From: Streptomyces sp. NBC_01750
GTDB lineage: Bacteria; Actinomycetota; Actinomycetes; Streptomycetales; Streptomycetaceae
Reading direction: 5' to 3'
Length of the DNA: 64,000 nucleotides
Assembly: GCF_035918095.1 (NCBI RefSeq)
Contig: NZ_CP109137.1
Location: 8,496,001 to 8,560,000, forward strand
Positions 1 through 8,876 of the stretch are shown here, piece by piece. Made by a program: the position numbers and the translations under genes. Under the pieces are notes generated by a model. The model was not told where the DNA came from and ran no database searches. It saw nothing but the letters and a program-made list of their open reading frames with translations. The first letter of the stretch is position 1; every line of letters starts with the position of its first letter.

Positions 1-1
1 G

Positions 2-520
2 GCCCTGAACGCCGGGCCGGCCCCGGTTCTGGTGACGTTCTCGTCCGACGCCGGCGCACTGGCCGAGGCGGCGGCCGCTTCGGGCGCACGCTGGGTCCAG
101 CTGCACGGCTTCCAGCCGCCGGGCCTGGTGCGGGCGCTGCGCCGGCAGGGCCCCGGCGGTCTGAAGATCGCCAAGGTGCTGCATCTGCAAGGCGGTTCGT
201 GTCTGGAGGACCGGCTGACCGGAGCGTACGAACGGGCGGGCGCCGACTGCTTCCTCTTCGACGCGGTGGCCGACGACGGGCGGATCGGCTCCACGGCACA
301 GCCCTTGAACGACGCGGCGGTCACCGCCCTCGCCGACCGCACCAATCTGCCCTTCCTGCTCGCGGGCGGCCTGCACGACGGCAACAGTGACGACTTCGCC
401 GGCGCCCGCGCCCACCCCCGCTTCCTCGGAATCGACGTCGACTCGGCGGCACGCGGCGACGACGGCCTGCTGAAGGCCGAGCGTGCGGCCGCGGTGGCCC
501 GCGCCTGGCGGTCCGCATGA
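2..520 (+). CDS. Phosphoribosylanthranilate isomerase-like protein (TrpF family), 5'-truncated by window edge
   Basis: The frame is open from position 2, so the true start lies upstream and only the C-terminal ~170 residues are seen. The TIM-barrel strand motifs of TrpF are visible: VQLHG, LFDA (the position of the family's catalytic Asp) and LAGGL. TrpF isomerises phosphoribosylanthranilate in tryptophan synthesis. Two phosphate-binding stretches are off consensus: the usual GG(S/T)G after the Asp reads DGRIGST, and the usual SSGVE reads SAARGD. The stop overlaps the ATG of the trpC-like gene by 4 nt, so the two are probably translationally coupled. It may be a housekeeping paralogue recruited to the adjacent polyketide cluster rather than the primary trpF. 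The family call is fairly sure, the activity is not. Confidence 0.7.
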   Translation, partial: ALNAGPAPVLVTFSSDAGALAEAAAASGARWVQLHGFQPPGLVRALRRQGPGGLKIAKVLHLQGGSCLEDRLTGAYERAGADCFLFDAVADDGRIGSTAQPLNDAAVTALADRTNLPFLLAGGLHDGNSDDFAGARAHPRFLGIDVDSAARGDDGLLKAERAAAVARAWRSA

Positions 521-1218
521 GCACCTTCATGAAGGCACTCCTGGCCTGCCCCCGCCCCCTGGTCATGGAGGTGAAGCGGCAAGACGCCGACGGCCGCGAC
601 CTGCTGGCCGGGCGCAGCGTCGCCGAGACGGTCGAGCGGTACGAGGAGGCGGGCGCGCCCTGTATCTCGGTGGTCACCGGCCGCTGGTTCGGCGGTACGG
701 AGGCCCTGCTGCGGGAGGTGGCGTCCCGTACGGAACTCCCGCTGCTGCGCAAGGACTTCATCACCAGCAGGCGCCATCTGGACCGCTCCCTCGAACTGGG
801 GGCGGCCGCGGTGCTGCTGACCGCCAAGCTGCTCCCCGCGCCTACGCTCGCCCGGCTGGCCGCCCACGCGCTGTCGATCGGTCTGACGCCCTTTGTCGAA
901 GTCGCCGACGGGGCCGAGCTGGCCGCGGCGGCCACGGCGCACCCCACCGAGTCGGTCATCGCGGTCAACAACAAGGACATCGCCACCCGCGAGCGCCTGC
1001 CGGCCGATCCCTCCCGGGGTCTGGCCCTGCTCCCCGCCGTGCGCCGCACCGGCACCCCCTGTCCCGTCAGCGCCAGCGGCATCTCTGACCCGCATGAAGC
1101 CGCCGCCCTTCTGGACGCCGGCTTCAAGGCCCTGCTCATCGGCACCGGCCTGCTGGCCACGGACAGCGTGACCGCCTGGTCGGACCGGCTCGACAAGGCC
1201 CGCTCTGTCAGGGCTTAG
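517..1218 (+). CDS. Indole-3-glycerol phosphate synthase-like protein (TrpC family), divergent
   Basis: This 233-residue protein lacks about 30 N-terminal residues of a typical TrpC (260-270 aa). Canonical TrpC closes the indole ring from carboxyphenylaminodeoxyribulose phosphate. Conserved elements are E18/K20 in MEVKR, the general acid Lys in LRKDFI (K79), E128 in FVEV and the NN pair at 151-152. Two catalytic or binding motifs are changed: SPSKG after the first Lys is replaced by QDADGRD, and the SESGI glutamate is Ala186 (SASGI). The ATG overlaps the preceding stop. Loss of an active-site Glu and of the phosphate motif suggests altered chemistry or a degenerate enzyme. A GC-rich hairpin follows 23 nt after the stop. 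Confidence 0.75.
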   Translation: MSTFMKALLACPRPLVMEVKRQDADGRDLLAGRSVAETVERYEEAGAPCISVVTGRWFGGTEALLREVASRTELPLLRKDFITSRRHLDRSLELGAAAVLLTAKLLPAPTLARLAAHALSIGLTPFVEVADGAELAAAATAHPTESVIAVNNKDIATRERLPADPSRGLALLPAVRRTGTPCPVSASGISDPHEAAALLDAGFKALLIGTGLLATDSVTAWSDRLDKARSVRA

Positions 1219-1241
1219 GACAGGGCTCAGGGCGCCGGAGC

Positions 1242-1282
1242 GACCGCCGGACAGGCCCGGGGACCGGGCCTGTCCGGCGGTC
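1242..1282. terminator. Bidirectional terminator hairpin between convergent genes
   Basis: Perfect 19-bp inverted repeat with a GGA loop (arms 1242-1260 and 1264-1282), lying between the trpC-like gene (+) and the membrane protein gene (-). It has no T-run, as is usual for actinomycete terminators. Confidence 0.8.
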
Positions 1283-1297
1283 GATGCTGCGTGGCCG

Positions 1298-1909
1298 TCA
1301 GCGGCGCGCGGGCCTGGCGCGGCGGCCGCGGGAGGTGCGGCCCCAGGGCTTGTAGACGGAGACCACGGCGGCGACGGTGAGCAGGACGAACAGGCCGGGG
1401 ACACTCCAGACGAGGAAGTCGGCCGACGAGCCCGGGTCCGGCGGTTCGTTGCCCGCCACGGCGGTGTTGCGGCTGGCCGTGGTCACGACGGGGTGGATCA
1501 CGAACCACGCGAAGATCGTCATGAAGAGGGTGATCACCCACTTGACCACGATCCACCAGTGCAGCAGCAGGCCCCACTTGGTCCCGCAGGACAGCAGGAT
1601 GCCGGTGATCGCCGCGGTGATGCTGAAGACCGTGACGCAGGTGTCGTCGAAGACGTACATCGCGTAGTAGACGCCCTTGGCGATCGCCGCGTCGTCGGTC
1701 GTGCAGCCCATGACCGCCAGAACGGCCATGGCGAGTGAGAGGCCCACCCAGCCGACCGAGGTGACGACATGGATGGCCAGGGTCAGCTTCCGCGCTCCCC
1801 GGCCCAGTTCGAACTTCTTCTTGCCGGTCTTGGTGTTGCGGGTTGTTCCTCCGGTGCGCGGCTTTCGTGGTGGCTGGTTCGGCTGGGTGTCGACTGCCGG
1901 AGCGGACAA
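1298..1909 (-). CDS. Four-helix integral membrane protein (DUF2269-like)
   Basis: 203 residues. A basic N-terminus of ~38 residues (RNTKTGKKKFELGRGARK) is followed by four hydrophobic segments at roughly 42-65, 85-108, 112-140 and 165-188, and a basic Arg-rich tail. The first in-frame start after an upstream stop is TTG at 1909. The layout and the helix-1 pattern AIHVVTSVGWVGLSLAMAVL resemble the DUF2269 predicted membrane proteins. No catalytic motif is visible. It is divergent from the reductase operon starting at 2191. Such small membrane proteins occur in and around aromatic polyketide clusters; a role in transport or self-protection is guesswork. Confidence 0.65.
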   Translation of the reverse strand: MSAPAVDTQPNQPPRKPRTGGTTRNTKTGKKKFELGRGARKLTLAIHVVTSVGWVGLSLAMAVLAVMGCTTDDAAIAKGVYYAMYVFDDTCVTVFSITAAITGILLSCGTKWGLLLHWWIVVKWVITLFMTIFAWFVIHPVVTTASRNTAVAGNEPPDPGSSADFLVWSVPGLFVLLTVAAVVSVYKPWGRTSRGRRARPARR

Positions 1910-2190
1910 GGCGACTCACTTTCGGAGAGGGGTGGGGTAGCCGTCGGGGCTCGACGGCGTCCTCGGCGAATCACCCACGCTCCCGGGACGAAGTCGAGTG
2001 AGGGTGGAGCCGGAATCCAGGGCTCCGCGCCGGGCGGTCCCGCACTTCGTCATACGGCGGGAGCCGCGGGACGGCTGTCCGGACCCGGCCTCCAGCAGGC
2101 CTCCGGGATTCCTCCAGCGCACTTTCCGAGTCTGGCAGCCACAAGGACCGAGGTGTCCCGGGGAACCGGGACCGACAGGGTGGAGCAGTC
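1910..2190. promoter_or_regulatory. Divergent intergenic promoter region
   Basis: A 281-nt gap between the membrane protein gene (-) and the NmrA-type reductase gene (+). It must carry promoters for both. A GGAG at 2182-2185 is the ribosome site for the GTG at 2191. I see no convincing -35/-10 pair or repeat. Confidence 0.45.
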
Positions 2191-3051
2191 GTGACAGTTC
2201 TGGTGACAGGGGCGACAGGATCTGTCGGCCGCCATGTGGTCGACCGGCTCGTTGCCGCGGGCGTCGGTGTCCGGGTGCTGACCCGGACACCCTCCGCCGC
2301 CGGCTTCCACGCCGGGGTCGAGGTGTTCGAGGGCGATCTGGAGCAGCCGGAGACGGTGCACGCCGCGTTGGAGGGGGCCGAGAGCCTGTACCTCTTCCCG
2401 GTGCCGCAGACCGCCCGCGAGGTCGTCGCGGCGGCGAAGGAGGCGGGCGTTCGCAGGATCGTGGTGCTGTCCTCGTCCTCCGTGCTCGACACCTCCGGCG
2501 ACAACCACAGCGGTGAGCACCACCGCGCGGTGGAGCGTGCCGTGGAGGAGTCCGGCCTCGAATGGACCTTCGTGCGCCCGGACGAGTTCGCCTCCAATGT
2601 GCTGTGGAAGTGGGCGCACTCGATCCGCACCGAGAGCGTGGTCCGCGCGCCGTACGGCAACGCCCCGCGCGTCCTGATCCACGAGGCGGATGTCGCCGCC
2701 GTCGCAGCGACCGCGCTGCTCGAGGACGGGCACGCGGGAGAGGCGTACGTCGTCACCGGACCCGAGGCCATCACCCAGGCCGACCAGGTGAAGGCGATCG
2801 CCGAAGCCACCGACCGGCCCATCTCCTTCGAGGAGATCACCCCGGACCGGGCCCGGGAGTTCATGGGCCGGGTCATGCCGGCACCGGTCGTCGAGATGGT
2901 GCTCGGCTACCTCGCCGACGCCTGCGTCAACCCGCCCGTTCCGGTGGACACCGTCGAGCGGATCACCGGCCGCCCGGCCCTGACCTTCGCCCGGTGGGCC
3001 GCCGACCACGCGGCCGACTTCGCCCCGCTGCCCGTGGCGGTGGCGGCATGA
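2191..3051 (+). CDS. NmrA-like NAD(P)H-binding reductase
   Basis: 286 residues, GTG start preceded by GGAG. The N-terminal LVTGATGSVGRHVV is the Rossmann GxxGxxG motif of atypical SDRs. The rest matches NmrA/azoreductase-type proteins (VVLSSSS, then FVRPDEFASN), which lack the classical YxxxK pair. Such enzymes reduce quinones, enones or imines, or act as redox sensors. It heads a tight four-gene operon (stop/start overlap ATGA with the MDR). In the aromatic polyketide setting it is probably a tailoring reductase. It is one of three NmrA-family proteins in the first 7.3 kb. Confidence 0.8.
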   Translation: MTVLVTGATGSVGRHVVDRLVAAGVGVRVLTRTPSAAGFHAGVEVFEGDLEQPETVHAALEGAESLYLFPVPQTAREVVAAAKEAGVRRIVVLSSSSVLDTSGDNHSGEHHRAVERAVEESGLEWTFVRPDEFASNVLWKWAHSIRTESVVRAPYGNAPRVLIHEADVAAVAATALLEDGHAGEAYVVTGPEAITQADQVKAIAEATDRPISFEEITPDRAREFMGRVMPAPVVEMVLGYLADACVNPPVPVDTVERITGRPALTFARWAADHAADFAPLPVAVAA

Positions 3052-4100
3052 CCGTCGAGACCACCGCACCCGCCGAGAGCGGCACTGCGTCGTCCAACCC
3101 CTGTGTGCGCATGACCGGCAGCGGCGAGCCCGAGCAGCACATCGTCGCCGGCGGCACCGACCGCCCCACTGCGGGCCGGGGGCAGGTCGTCGTCGAGGTC
3201 GAGGCGGCCGGAGTGTCCTACGCCGAGGTGCAGATGCTCCAGCACCTGCACCCCTTCCCGCCCGCCTTCCCCTTCGTCCCCGGCTACGACCTGGTGGGGC
3301 GGATCACCGAGACCGGCTCCGGCGTCACCGGCTTCCGTGTCGGTGACCGGGTCGCCGCCATGCCCCGGCAGGGCGCCTGGCAGAAGTACGCGGCGGTCCC
3401 GGCCAAGGGCCTCGCCTCGGTGCCGGAGGGCATGGACGCGGCGGTCGCCGTCTCCCTGGTCACCAACGGCGTGACCGCCTACCAGATGCTTCACCGCCTC
3501 GCCCGCTCGCAGCCCGGCGACACCGTTCTGGTGCACGGCGCCAGCGGCGGCGTCGGCACCCTGGTCACCCAGCTCGCCGTCCACCACGGTGTGCGCGTCA
3601 TCGGCACCGCCTCGCCCGCCAAGCACGCAGCGGTACGGGCCCTGGGCGCCGAGCCCCTCGACTACCGCACACCCGCACTCGTCGACGCGGTGAGGGAGCT
3701 GGCACCGAACGGCGTGCAGGCAGTCTTCGACCACGTCGGCGGCCGCGGGCTCGACGACAGCTGGGCGATGCTCGCCGACGACGGCACGCTGGTCTCCTTC
3801 GACTCCTCCGTCGCCGGCTACCTGCCCGGCCAGTGGTTCCGGCCGCATGTTCCGGCGCTGCGCCGCACCGTCGTGCGGTTCTTCGCCCGGCTCCTCCGGC
3901 TCACCCGACGCCGGCAGACCATGTACTACGTCAAGCCGGGACCGGACTTCCACACCGATCTCGCCGCCCTGTACCGGCTGGTGGACGAGGGCGTCCTGCA
4001 GCCGCGGATCGCCGGGCGGCACGCCCTGGACGGCGCGGGCGGCGCCGTACGCGCGCTGCTGGAGGGCAGCACCGTCGGCAAGCACGTCCTGATCCCCTGA
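3048..4100 (+). CDS. MDR-family NADPH:quinone oxidoreductase
   Basis: 350 residues from the ATG at 3048, chosen because it overlaps the preceding stop by 4 nt; the open frame upstream is a shadow. It has the GroES-like N-domain with VPGYDLVGRI, then the nucleotide-binding motif VLVHGASGGVGTLVTQLA of zinc-independent quinone oxidoreductases and enoyl reductases. No structural-zinc Cys cluster is present. It ends with STVGKHVLIP, typical of the family. The predicted reaction is NADPH-dependent reduction of a quinone or enone. Operon partners suggest action on a polyketide quinone. Confidence 0.85.
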   Translation: MTVETTAPAESGTASSNPCVRMTGSGEPEQHIVAGGTDRPTAGRGQVVVEVEAAGVSYAEVQMLQHLHPFPPAFPFVPGYDLVGRITETGSGVTGFRVGDRVAAMPRQGAWQKYAAVPAKGLASVPEGMDAAVAVSLVTNGVTAYQMLHRLARSQPGDTVLVHGASGGVGTLVTQLAVHHGVRVIGTASPAKHAAVRALGAEPLDYRTPALVDAVRELAPNGVQAVFDHVGGRGLDDSWAMLADDGTLVSFDSSVAGYLPGQWFRPHVPALRRTVVRFFARLLRLTRRRQTMYYVKPGPDFHTDLAALYRLVDEGVLQPRIAGRHALDGAGGAVRALLEGSTVGKHVLIP

Positions 4101-4157
4101 CCGCCCCTTCGACTGCTCACCCGAACCCAACTTCCTTACGAAGACGAGGTAGCCAGC

Positions 4158-4631
4158 ATGCCCGCAACCCTGACCGAGAAGCCCGTCGACGGATCCACCG
4201 CCCCGGACCGCAGCATCCAGGAGCGCAACAAGGAGCTCGCCCTGTCCATGGTCGCGGCCTGGAACCGCTGGGAGCTCGACGGCATCATCAAGCACTGGGC
4301 GCCGGACATCCAGCACTTCTCCGAGGACCGCCAGGTCGACTCACAGGCCATGGTCGGCGCGATGCAGGGCGGCCTCGCCGCCTTCCCCGACCTGCACCTC
4401 GACGTCAAGAGCATCCTGGCCGAGGACGACCGGGTCGCGCTGCGGCTCACCGTGACCGCCAGCCAGCAGGGCGAGTTCATGGGCAAGGCGCCGACCGGCC
4501 GCAAGGTCACCTGGTTCATGCTCGAAGAGCTCCGCTTCAACGACGCCGGTCAGGTCATCGAGCACTACGACATCTTCAACTACCTGCCGATGCTCAAGGA
4601 GCTCGAATTCGTCGCCTCGGACGTGCTGTGA
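4158..4631 (+). CDS. SnoaL-like polyketide cyclase / ester cyclase family protein
   Basis: 157 residues with the small alpha+beta barrel pattern of the SnoaL/NTF2-like superfamily: an N-terminal helix with MVAAWNRWELDGIIKHW, the FPDLHLDV strand, and a C-terminal RFNDAGQVIEHYDIFNY. SnoaL proteins catalyse the aldol closure of the fourth ring of anthracyclines, but many relatives hydroxylate, epimerise or merely bind. GTGA overlap with the next gene gives coupling to the MBL hydrolase. It is 57 nt downstream of the MDR. It is one of three NTF2-fold proteins in the block (also 7296-7730 and 10871-11311). Confidence 0.8.
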   Translation: MPATLTEKPVDGSTAPDRSIQERNKELALSMVAAWNRWELDGIIKHWAPDIQHFSEDRQVDSQAMVGAMQGGLAAFPDLHLDVKSILAEDDRVALRLTVTASQQGEFMGKAPTGRKVTWFMLEELRFNDAGQVIEHYDIFNYLPMLKELEFVASDVL

Positions 4632-5530
4632 CCGCAGCCCTCACGGAGATAGCGGACGGGGTGCACGCCTACGAGCAGCCCGACGGCGGCTGGTGCCTGA
4701 ACAACGCGGGGCTCGTCGTCGGCGCCGACGGGCAGAGCATGCTGGTCGACACCGTGGCGACCGAGCAGCGCGCCCGTCATCTGCGCGACGAAGTGCTGCG
4801 CCGCAACCCGCTTCCGCCGCGCACCGTGGTCAACACCCACTTCCACGGTGACCACACCTTCGGCAATCAGTTCTTCCCCGAAGCGCTGGTTGTCGCGCAC
4901 GAGCGCACCCGCACCGAGATGTCGGCCGCCGGTCTCGGGCTGACCGGGCTCTGGCCCGGCGTGTGCTGGGGCGACCTCGAACTGACCCTGCCGCACATCA
5001 CCTTCGGCGACCGGATGACGCTGTACGTAGGCGGGGTGCGTGCCGAGCTGGTGCACATCGGTCCCGCGGCGCACACCACCAACGACACCGTGGTGTGGCT
5101 GCCGGAGCAGCGGGTGCTGTTCACCGGGGATCTGGTGATGTCGGGTGCCATGCCGTTCTGCCTGATGGGGTCGGTCTCCGGGTCGGTACGGGCCATGGAG
5201 CGGCTGCGTGGCTTCGACGCCGTGACGGTCGTGCCGGGGCATGGTCCGGTCGGCGGCCCGGAGCTGATCGACAGCACCGAGGCGTACTTCCGGTGGCTGG
5301 GTGAGCTGGCCGCAGACGGCAGGGCCGCCGGGCTGACGCCGCTCGCACTCGCCCGCGAGCTGGCACCCGGCCCGTACGACGGGCTGCTCGACTCCGAGCG
5401 GCTCGTCCCCAACCTGCACCGCGCCTACGCGGAGCTGGACGGCGCGGCCCCGGGCGATCCGCTCGACGTCGGCGCGCTCTTCGGGGAGATGACGGAGTAC
5501 CACGGCGGGCTGCCTGCCTGTCATGCCTGA
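4628..5530 (+). CDS. MBL-fold metallo-hydrolase
   Basis: 300 residues from a GTG at 4628 that overlaps the SnoaL stop; the longer open frame is a shadow. Metal ligands are visible: THFHGDHT (HxHxDH), a second His region around GPAAHTTND, the bridging Asp in LFTGDLVM and the late His in VVPGHGPVG. MBL proteins in aromatic polyketide clusters have been linked to thioester release or cyclisation, while others are plain esterases. It ends the operon and is followed at once by a strong palindromic terminator. Confidence 0.85.
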   Translation: MTAALTEIADGVHAYEQPDGGWCLNNAGLVVGADGQSMLVDTVATEQRARHLRDEVLRRNPLPPRTVVNTHFHGDHTFGNQFFPEALVVAHERTRTEMSAAGLGLTGLWPGVCWGDLELTLPHITFGDRMTLYVGGVRAELVHIGPAAHTTNDTVVWLPEQRVLFTGDLVMSGAMPFCLMGSVSGSVRAMERLRGFDAVTVVPGHGPVGGPELIDSTEAYFRWLGELAADGRAAGLTPLALARELAPGPYDGLLDSERLVPNLHRAYAELDGAAPGDPLDVGALFGEMTEYHGGLPACHA

Positions 5531-5533
5531 TCA

Positions 5534-5581
5534 CGCCAGTGTGGCCCCTCGCGATCCGGATCGCGAGGGGCCACACTGGCG
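5534..5581. terminator. Perfect 48-nt palindrome, bidirectional terminator
   Basis: Two 24-nt perfectly complementary arms with no loop (centre between 5557 and 5558), lying between the convergent MBL hydrolase (+) and NmrA reductase (-) genes. The stem is GC-rich without a T-run. Confidence 0.85.
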
Positions 5582-5587
5582 CGTGCG

Positions 5588-6445
5588 TCAGACGTCGATG
5601 CCCTTCAGGTAGGTGGCGAAGGTCTGGAGCCCCGGGTGGTCCGCGCGCAGGGCGGCGATGTCCGCGCGGTAGCCGTGGTCCTGGAACCACTCGAACATCA
5701 GTGAGATCTCGGGGCCGTTGGGGATGTACGGGTTGGCCGCCACCGCGTCGAGCGGCAGTTCCTCGAAGCGGGCCGGCTCGCCGGTGCGCTCCGCGAAGGC
5801 GCGGGCCACCTCGGTCGCGGTCAGCTCGTCGCCCGCGATCTCCAGCGCACGCCCCAGGTACTCCTGCGGCCGGTCGAAGGCCTCGGCGGCGAAGAAGCCG
5901 ATGTCGTCGACGGCGATGAACTGCACCCGGGTGTCCGGCTTCAGCGCCAGCTGTACCACCAGCGTCCCGTCGACGCGCTGCGGCCCGTGTGCGGCGAAGT
6001 TGTCCATGAAGAACGACGGACGCAGCACGGTCGTCGGTACGCCGAGCTTCTCCAGGTACCGCTCGATTGACCGCTTGGAGTCGAAGTGCGGTACGGAGCT
6101 GTGGCGTTCGGCGCCGCCCACCGAGCTGTAGACGACATGCGGCACGCCGGTGTCCCGCGCAGCCCGCGCCAGCGCGCGGCCCTGGCGGACCTCGCCGCCC
6201 AGCCCGGCCGGCGTCATGAAGTTCTGCACGGAGAAGACACCGGCCACACCGTCCGTCGCCGCCCGCAGGGACGCCTCGTCGTCCAGGTCGCCGCGGACCA
6301 GTGCCACTCCGAGTTCGGCGAGTGCGCGGGCCCGGTCCGAAGCCGGGTCCCGCACCAGCGCCGCGGTGTCCCGGCCACGCCGGACCAGTTCCCGGGCCAC
6401 GGCTCCGCCCTGCAGGCCGGTCGCCCCTGTCACCAGCACAGTCAT
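5588..6445 (-). CDS. NmrA-family NAD(P)-binding protein
   Basis: 285 residues starting at ATG 6445, where [20 protein letters not shown] aligns with other family starts; the open frame runs further upstream but lacks support. It has the GxxGxxG Rossmann motif, SVGGAER after the fourth strand, and [11 protein letters not shown], as in NmrA and HSCARG-like proteins. It is the last gene of a three-gene minus-strand operon (SnoaL, NmrA, NmrA) with an 11-nt gap to its upstream neighbour. The probable role is reductase or redox sensor in polyketide tailoring. Confidence 0.8.
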   Translation of the reverse strand: MTVLVTGATGLQGGAVARELVRRGRDTAALVRDPASDRARALAELGVALVRGDLDDEASLRAATDGVAGVFSVQNFMTPAGLGGEVRQGRALARAARDTGVPHVVYSSVGGAERHSSVPHFDSKRSIERYLEKLGVPTTVLRPSFFMDNFAAHGPQRVDGTLVVQLALKPDTRVQFIAVDDIGFFAAEAFDRPQEYLGRALEIAGDELTATEVARAFAERTGEPARFEELPLDAVAANPYIPNGPEISLMFEWFQDHGYRADIAALRADHPGLQTFATYLKGIDV

Positions 6446-6456
6446 ATCGCTCCCCC

Positions 6457-7293
6457 TCAGCCGAACAGCGCCGCGTTGTCGGCGGCCCACTCGCGGTACG
6501 GACGCGGCTCGCGTCCCGTCAGGTCGTACACCGCGGTCGTGGGCTTGGCCCACGGCACCTCGGCACTGTGCAGTGCGGCGACATTGCCCACTGCCGCCTC
6601 CCGGTCGCCGGTGATGCCGGTGAACACCGCCACCACCTCGTCGGCCGGGGCCACCGTGAAGTCCAGCTTGCGGCCCAGCACTTCGCCCAGGATCCGGGCC
6701 TGCTCCTCGGAGCTGAGGGTCTCGGGCCCGGTCAGCAGATACGCCTTCCCCGTGTGCCCCTCCCCGGTCAGCACGGCGACGGCGGACGAAGCGATGTCGT
6801 ACTCGTCGATGGGCGCGCCCGGGTTGTTGCCGACCCAGCAGCGCACCGCGTTCTTCTCACGGACCGTGCTGATCCACCACGAGGTGTTGGCGTGGAACGG
6901 CCCCGGACGCAGGAAGGTCCACGGGACGCCGGCCCTCTGGAACGCCTTCTCGGCGGCACGGTGCTCGTCCGCGATGCCGTGCGGCAGCGGGTGCAGCAGG
7001 CTGCCGGAGGAGAGCAGGACGATGCGCGCGCCCGCCTCCTCCGCTGCCGCCGCGACATTCGCGGCCTGGCCCGCCACGTCGCCGGAGAGCACGACCAGCG
7101 CCGCCTCCACGCCCTGGAAGGCGAGGGCCAGCGAATCGGGGTCGGCAGGGCTGCCTGCGACCACCTCGACGCCGTCCGGCAGGCCCGCCTCCTCCGGGTT
7201 GCGGCTCAGCGCGCGTACGTGCCGACCCAGCCCGACCAGCTGCTGAACGGCCTCGCGGCCGACCTTGCCGGTTGCTCCGGTGATCAGAATCAT
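6457..7293 (-). CDS. NmrA-family NAD(P)H-binding reductase
   Basis: 278 residues from ATG 7293, only 2 nt after the stop of the SnoaL-like gene. N-terminal [19 protein letters not shown] gives the Rossmann motif. [10 protein letters not shown] and [14 protein letters not shown] parallel the reductase at 2191-3051, so these two are probably paralogues within the cluster. The C-terminus ([13 protein letters not shown]) also parallels the C-terminal region of that protein. Likely substrates are aromatic polyketide intermediates; no direct evidence. Confidence 0.8.
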   Translation of the reverse strand: MILITGATGKVGREAVQQLVGLGRHVRALSRNPEEAGLPDGVEVVAGSPADPDSLALAFQGVEAALVVLSGDVAGQAANVAAAAEEAGARIVLLSSGSLLHPLPHGIADEHRAAEKAFQRAGVPWTFLRPGPFHANTSWWISTVREKNAVRCWVGNNPGAPIDEYDIASSAVAVLTGEGHTGKAYLLTGPETLSSEEQARILGEVLGRKLDFTVAPADEVVAVFTGITGDREAAVGNVAALHSAEVPWAKPTTAVYDLTGREPRPYREWAADNAALFG

Positions 7294-7295
7294 GA

Positions 7296-7730
7296 TCAGG
7301 CCCGCCAGCCTGTGGCCTCGGGCCACGGGGAGCCGAGCTGCCGGTAGGTGCCCTGGTAGTCGGGCCAGTCGCGGTGGTCGCGGATCTTGCCGTCAACGAA
7401 GCGGATCAGATGGATCTGCTCGCCGGAGAAGACCCTCCCGGTCGCCGCCATGCCGACGAGGTCGCCGACGTGGCGGCCGTAGAGCACCAGATAGGCGCGC
7501 ACCCAGTCGCCGCGCTCCTCCATCTTCACCTCTTCGAGCCGCGCCTCATCGGAGAACGTCATCCGCAGCCACTTCACCGCCATGGCGAAGGAGTCCGGGC
7601 CCCGCAGATCCATGTGCTCCATGGTGGCCGGGTTGAGGTAGTCCGGGTGTATGTACTCCGCGACGTCGTCGGTGCTACCGGTGTTGTACGCCTCCACCAT
7701 GCGGCGTACGGCGGTGATCTGGCTGCTCAT
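7296..7730 (-). CDS. SnoaL-like ester cyclase family protein
   Basis: 144 residues from ATG 7730; the open frame continues upstream as a shadow of the methyltransferase. The NTF2-fold pattern is clear: [21 protein letters not shown] at the N-terminus, [15 protein letters not shown] in the middle, [20 protein letters not shown] near the end. The [10 protein letters not shown]...GKI pattern is typical of SnoaL/ester cyclases. It heads the minus operon with the two NmrA reductases. The role is probably cyclisation or hydration of a polyketide intermediate. Confidence 0.8.
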   Translation of the reverse strand: MSSQITAVRRMVEAYNTGSTDDVAEYIHPDYLNPATMEHMDLRGPDSFAMAVKWLRMTFSDEARLEEVKMEERGDWVRAYLVLYGRHVGDLVGMAATGRVFSGEQIHLIRFVDGKIRDHRDWPDYQGTYRQLGSPWPEATGWRA

Positions 7731-7904
7731 CGCATCCCTTCCATGGGTCTCCCCCGACAGGGGGACCGGGTTTCGCCCCATGGTCCGGTCCCGCGGAGTA
7801 CGGGGCAACGCTCCTGTAGCGGCTCTCGAACCACGCTCCACCGGCGCCCGTTGGCCCGGTCGCAGGATGGCCTTCCTGCCGTCCGACGGAATCCGGAGCA
7901 CACT
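7731..7904. promoter_or_regulatory. Divergent promoter region (SnoaL / methyltransferase)
   Basis: A 174-nt gap between divergent genes, presumably with both promoters. A GGAG at 7895-7898 precedes the GTG of the methyltransferase. No operator is recognisable. Confidence 0.45.
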
Positions 7905-8789
7905 GTGAACACCGCCGCCACAGCCACCACCGCAGCCGACACCTACAAGACGAAAGTCACCGCCGCCTTCAACGGAGCGGCGGCGACCTACGACCGGCTG
8001 GGGGTCGAGTTCTTCACACCGATGGGCCGCCGGCTCGTCGAGCTTGCCGCGCCGCAGCCGGCGGAGCGGCTGCTCGACGTCGGCTGCGGCCTGGGCGCGA
8101 CCCTGCTGCCCGCGGCCACCCGGATCGGTCCGGCCGGCCACGCGCTGGGCATCGACATCGCCGAGGCAATGATCGAGGAAGCCGGCCGCGAAGCCGAGCG
8201 GCAGTCCATCACCAACGTCGAACTGCGGGTGATGGACGGCGAGCACCCCGACCTGCCCGCCCGCTCCTTCGATCTGGTGCTCGGCAGCTACAGCGTGATC
8301 TTCCTTCCCGATGCCCGCGCCGCGCTCGCCCGCTATGCCGAGCTGCTGCGCGACGGCGGCAGGATCGCCTTCACCAGCCCGGTGTTCACCCGCGACACCT
8401 TCCCCTTCCTGCCGCCGCTGTTCACCGAGTGGATCCCGCTCTCGCTGCTCAGCCACCTCCCCGAGTCCTGGCATCCCGAGCAGCTCCACCGCCAGCTGCA
8501 CTCCTGGCTGGAGGACCCGGCGGACCTCGAAGCGGCCCTGGCGAAGGCCGGGTTCACCGACGTGCGGATCGTGGACGAGCCGGTCCGGATGACCGCGGCG
8601 TCCGGCGAGGACTGGGTCAACTGGTCGCACACCCAGGGCATGCGGCTGCTGTGGCAGCACCTGCCGCAGGACGAGGCGGCGGCGCTGCGCGAGCGGCTGA
8701 TCGGCGAGCTCGACGCGCTGCGGGACGGCGACGGACCGGTGGAGATCGAGGTGCCGGTGCGGTACGTCACCGCCAAGGCCGCCCGCTGA
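7905..8789 (+). CDS. SAM-dependent methyltransferase (class I)
   Basis: 294 residues from GTG 7905, chosen for its GGAG ribosome site; the longer open frame is antisense to the SnoaL gene. Motif I is [16 protein letters not shown] and the acidic end of strand 2 is GIDIAEAM. The post-motif region [16 protein letters not shown] and [11 protein letters not shown] follow the class I fold. It resembles UbiE/Coq5-type C- or O-methyltransferases. It is a monocistronic plus-strand gene between two minus operons, ending at a terminator hairpin. Probable tailoring methyltransferase. Confidence 0.85.
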   Translation: MNTAATATTAADTYKTKVTAAFNGAAATYDRLGVEFFTPMGRRLVELAAPQPAERLLDVGCGLGATLLPAATRIGPAGHALGIDIAEAMIEEAGREAERQSITNVELRVMDGEHPDLPARSFDLVLGSYSVIFLPDARAALARYAELLRDGGRIAFTSPVFTRDTFPFLPPLFTEWIPLSLLSHLPESWHPEQLHRQLHSWLEDPADLEAALAKAGFTDVRIVDEPVRMTAASGEDWVNWSHTQGMRLLWQHLPQDEAAALRERLIGELDALRDGDGPVEIEVPVRYVTAKAAR

Positions 8790-8822
8790 GGCGCCGGTAG
8801 CGGCGGGTGCCGCGGAAGACAG

Positions 8823-8856
8823 ACAGGAGCGGCCCCCTTCCGGGAGCCGCTCCTGT
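8823..8856. terminator. Terminator hairpin between convergent genes
   Basis: An 11-bp perfect inverted repeat (8823-8833 and 8846-8856) with a 12-nt loop, between the methyltransferase (+) and the SDR (-). Confidence 0.7.
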
Positions 8857-8876
8857 GCCGTACGCGGGCGACGTGC

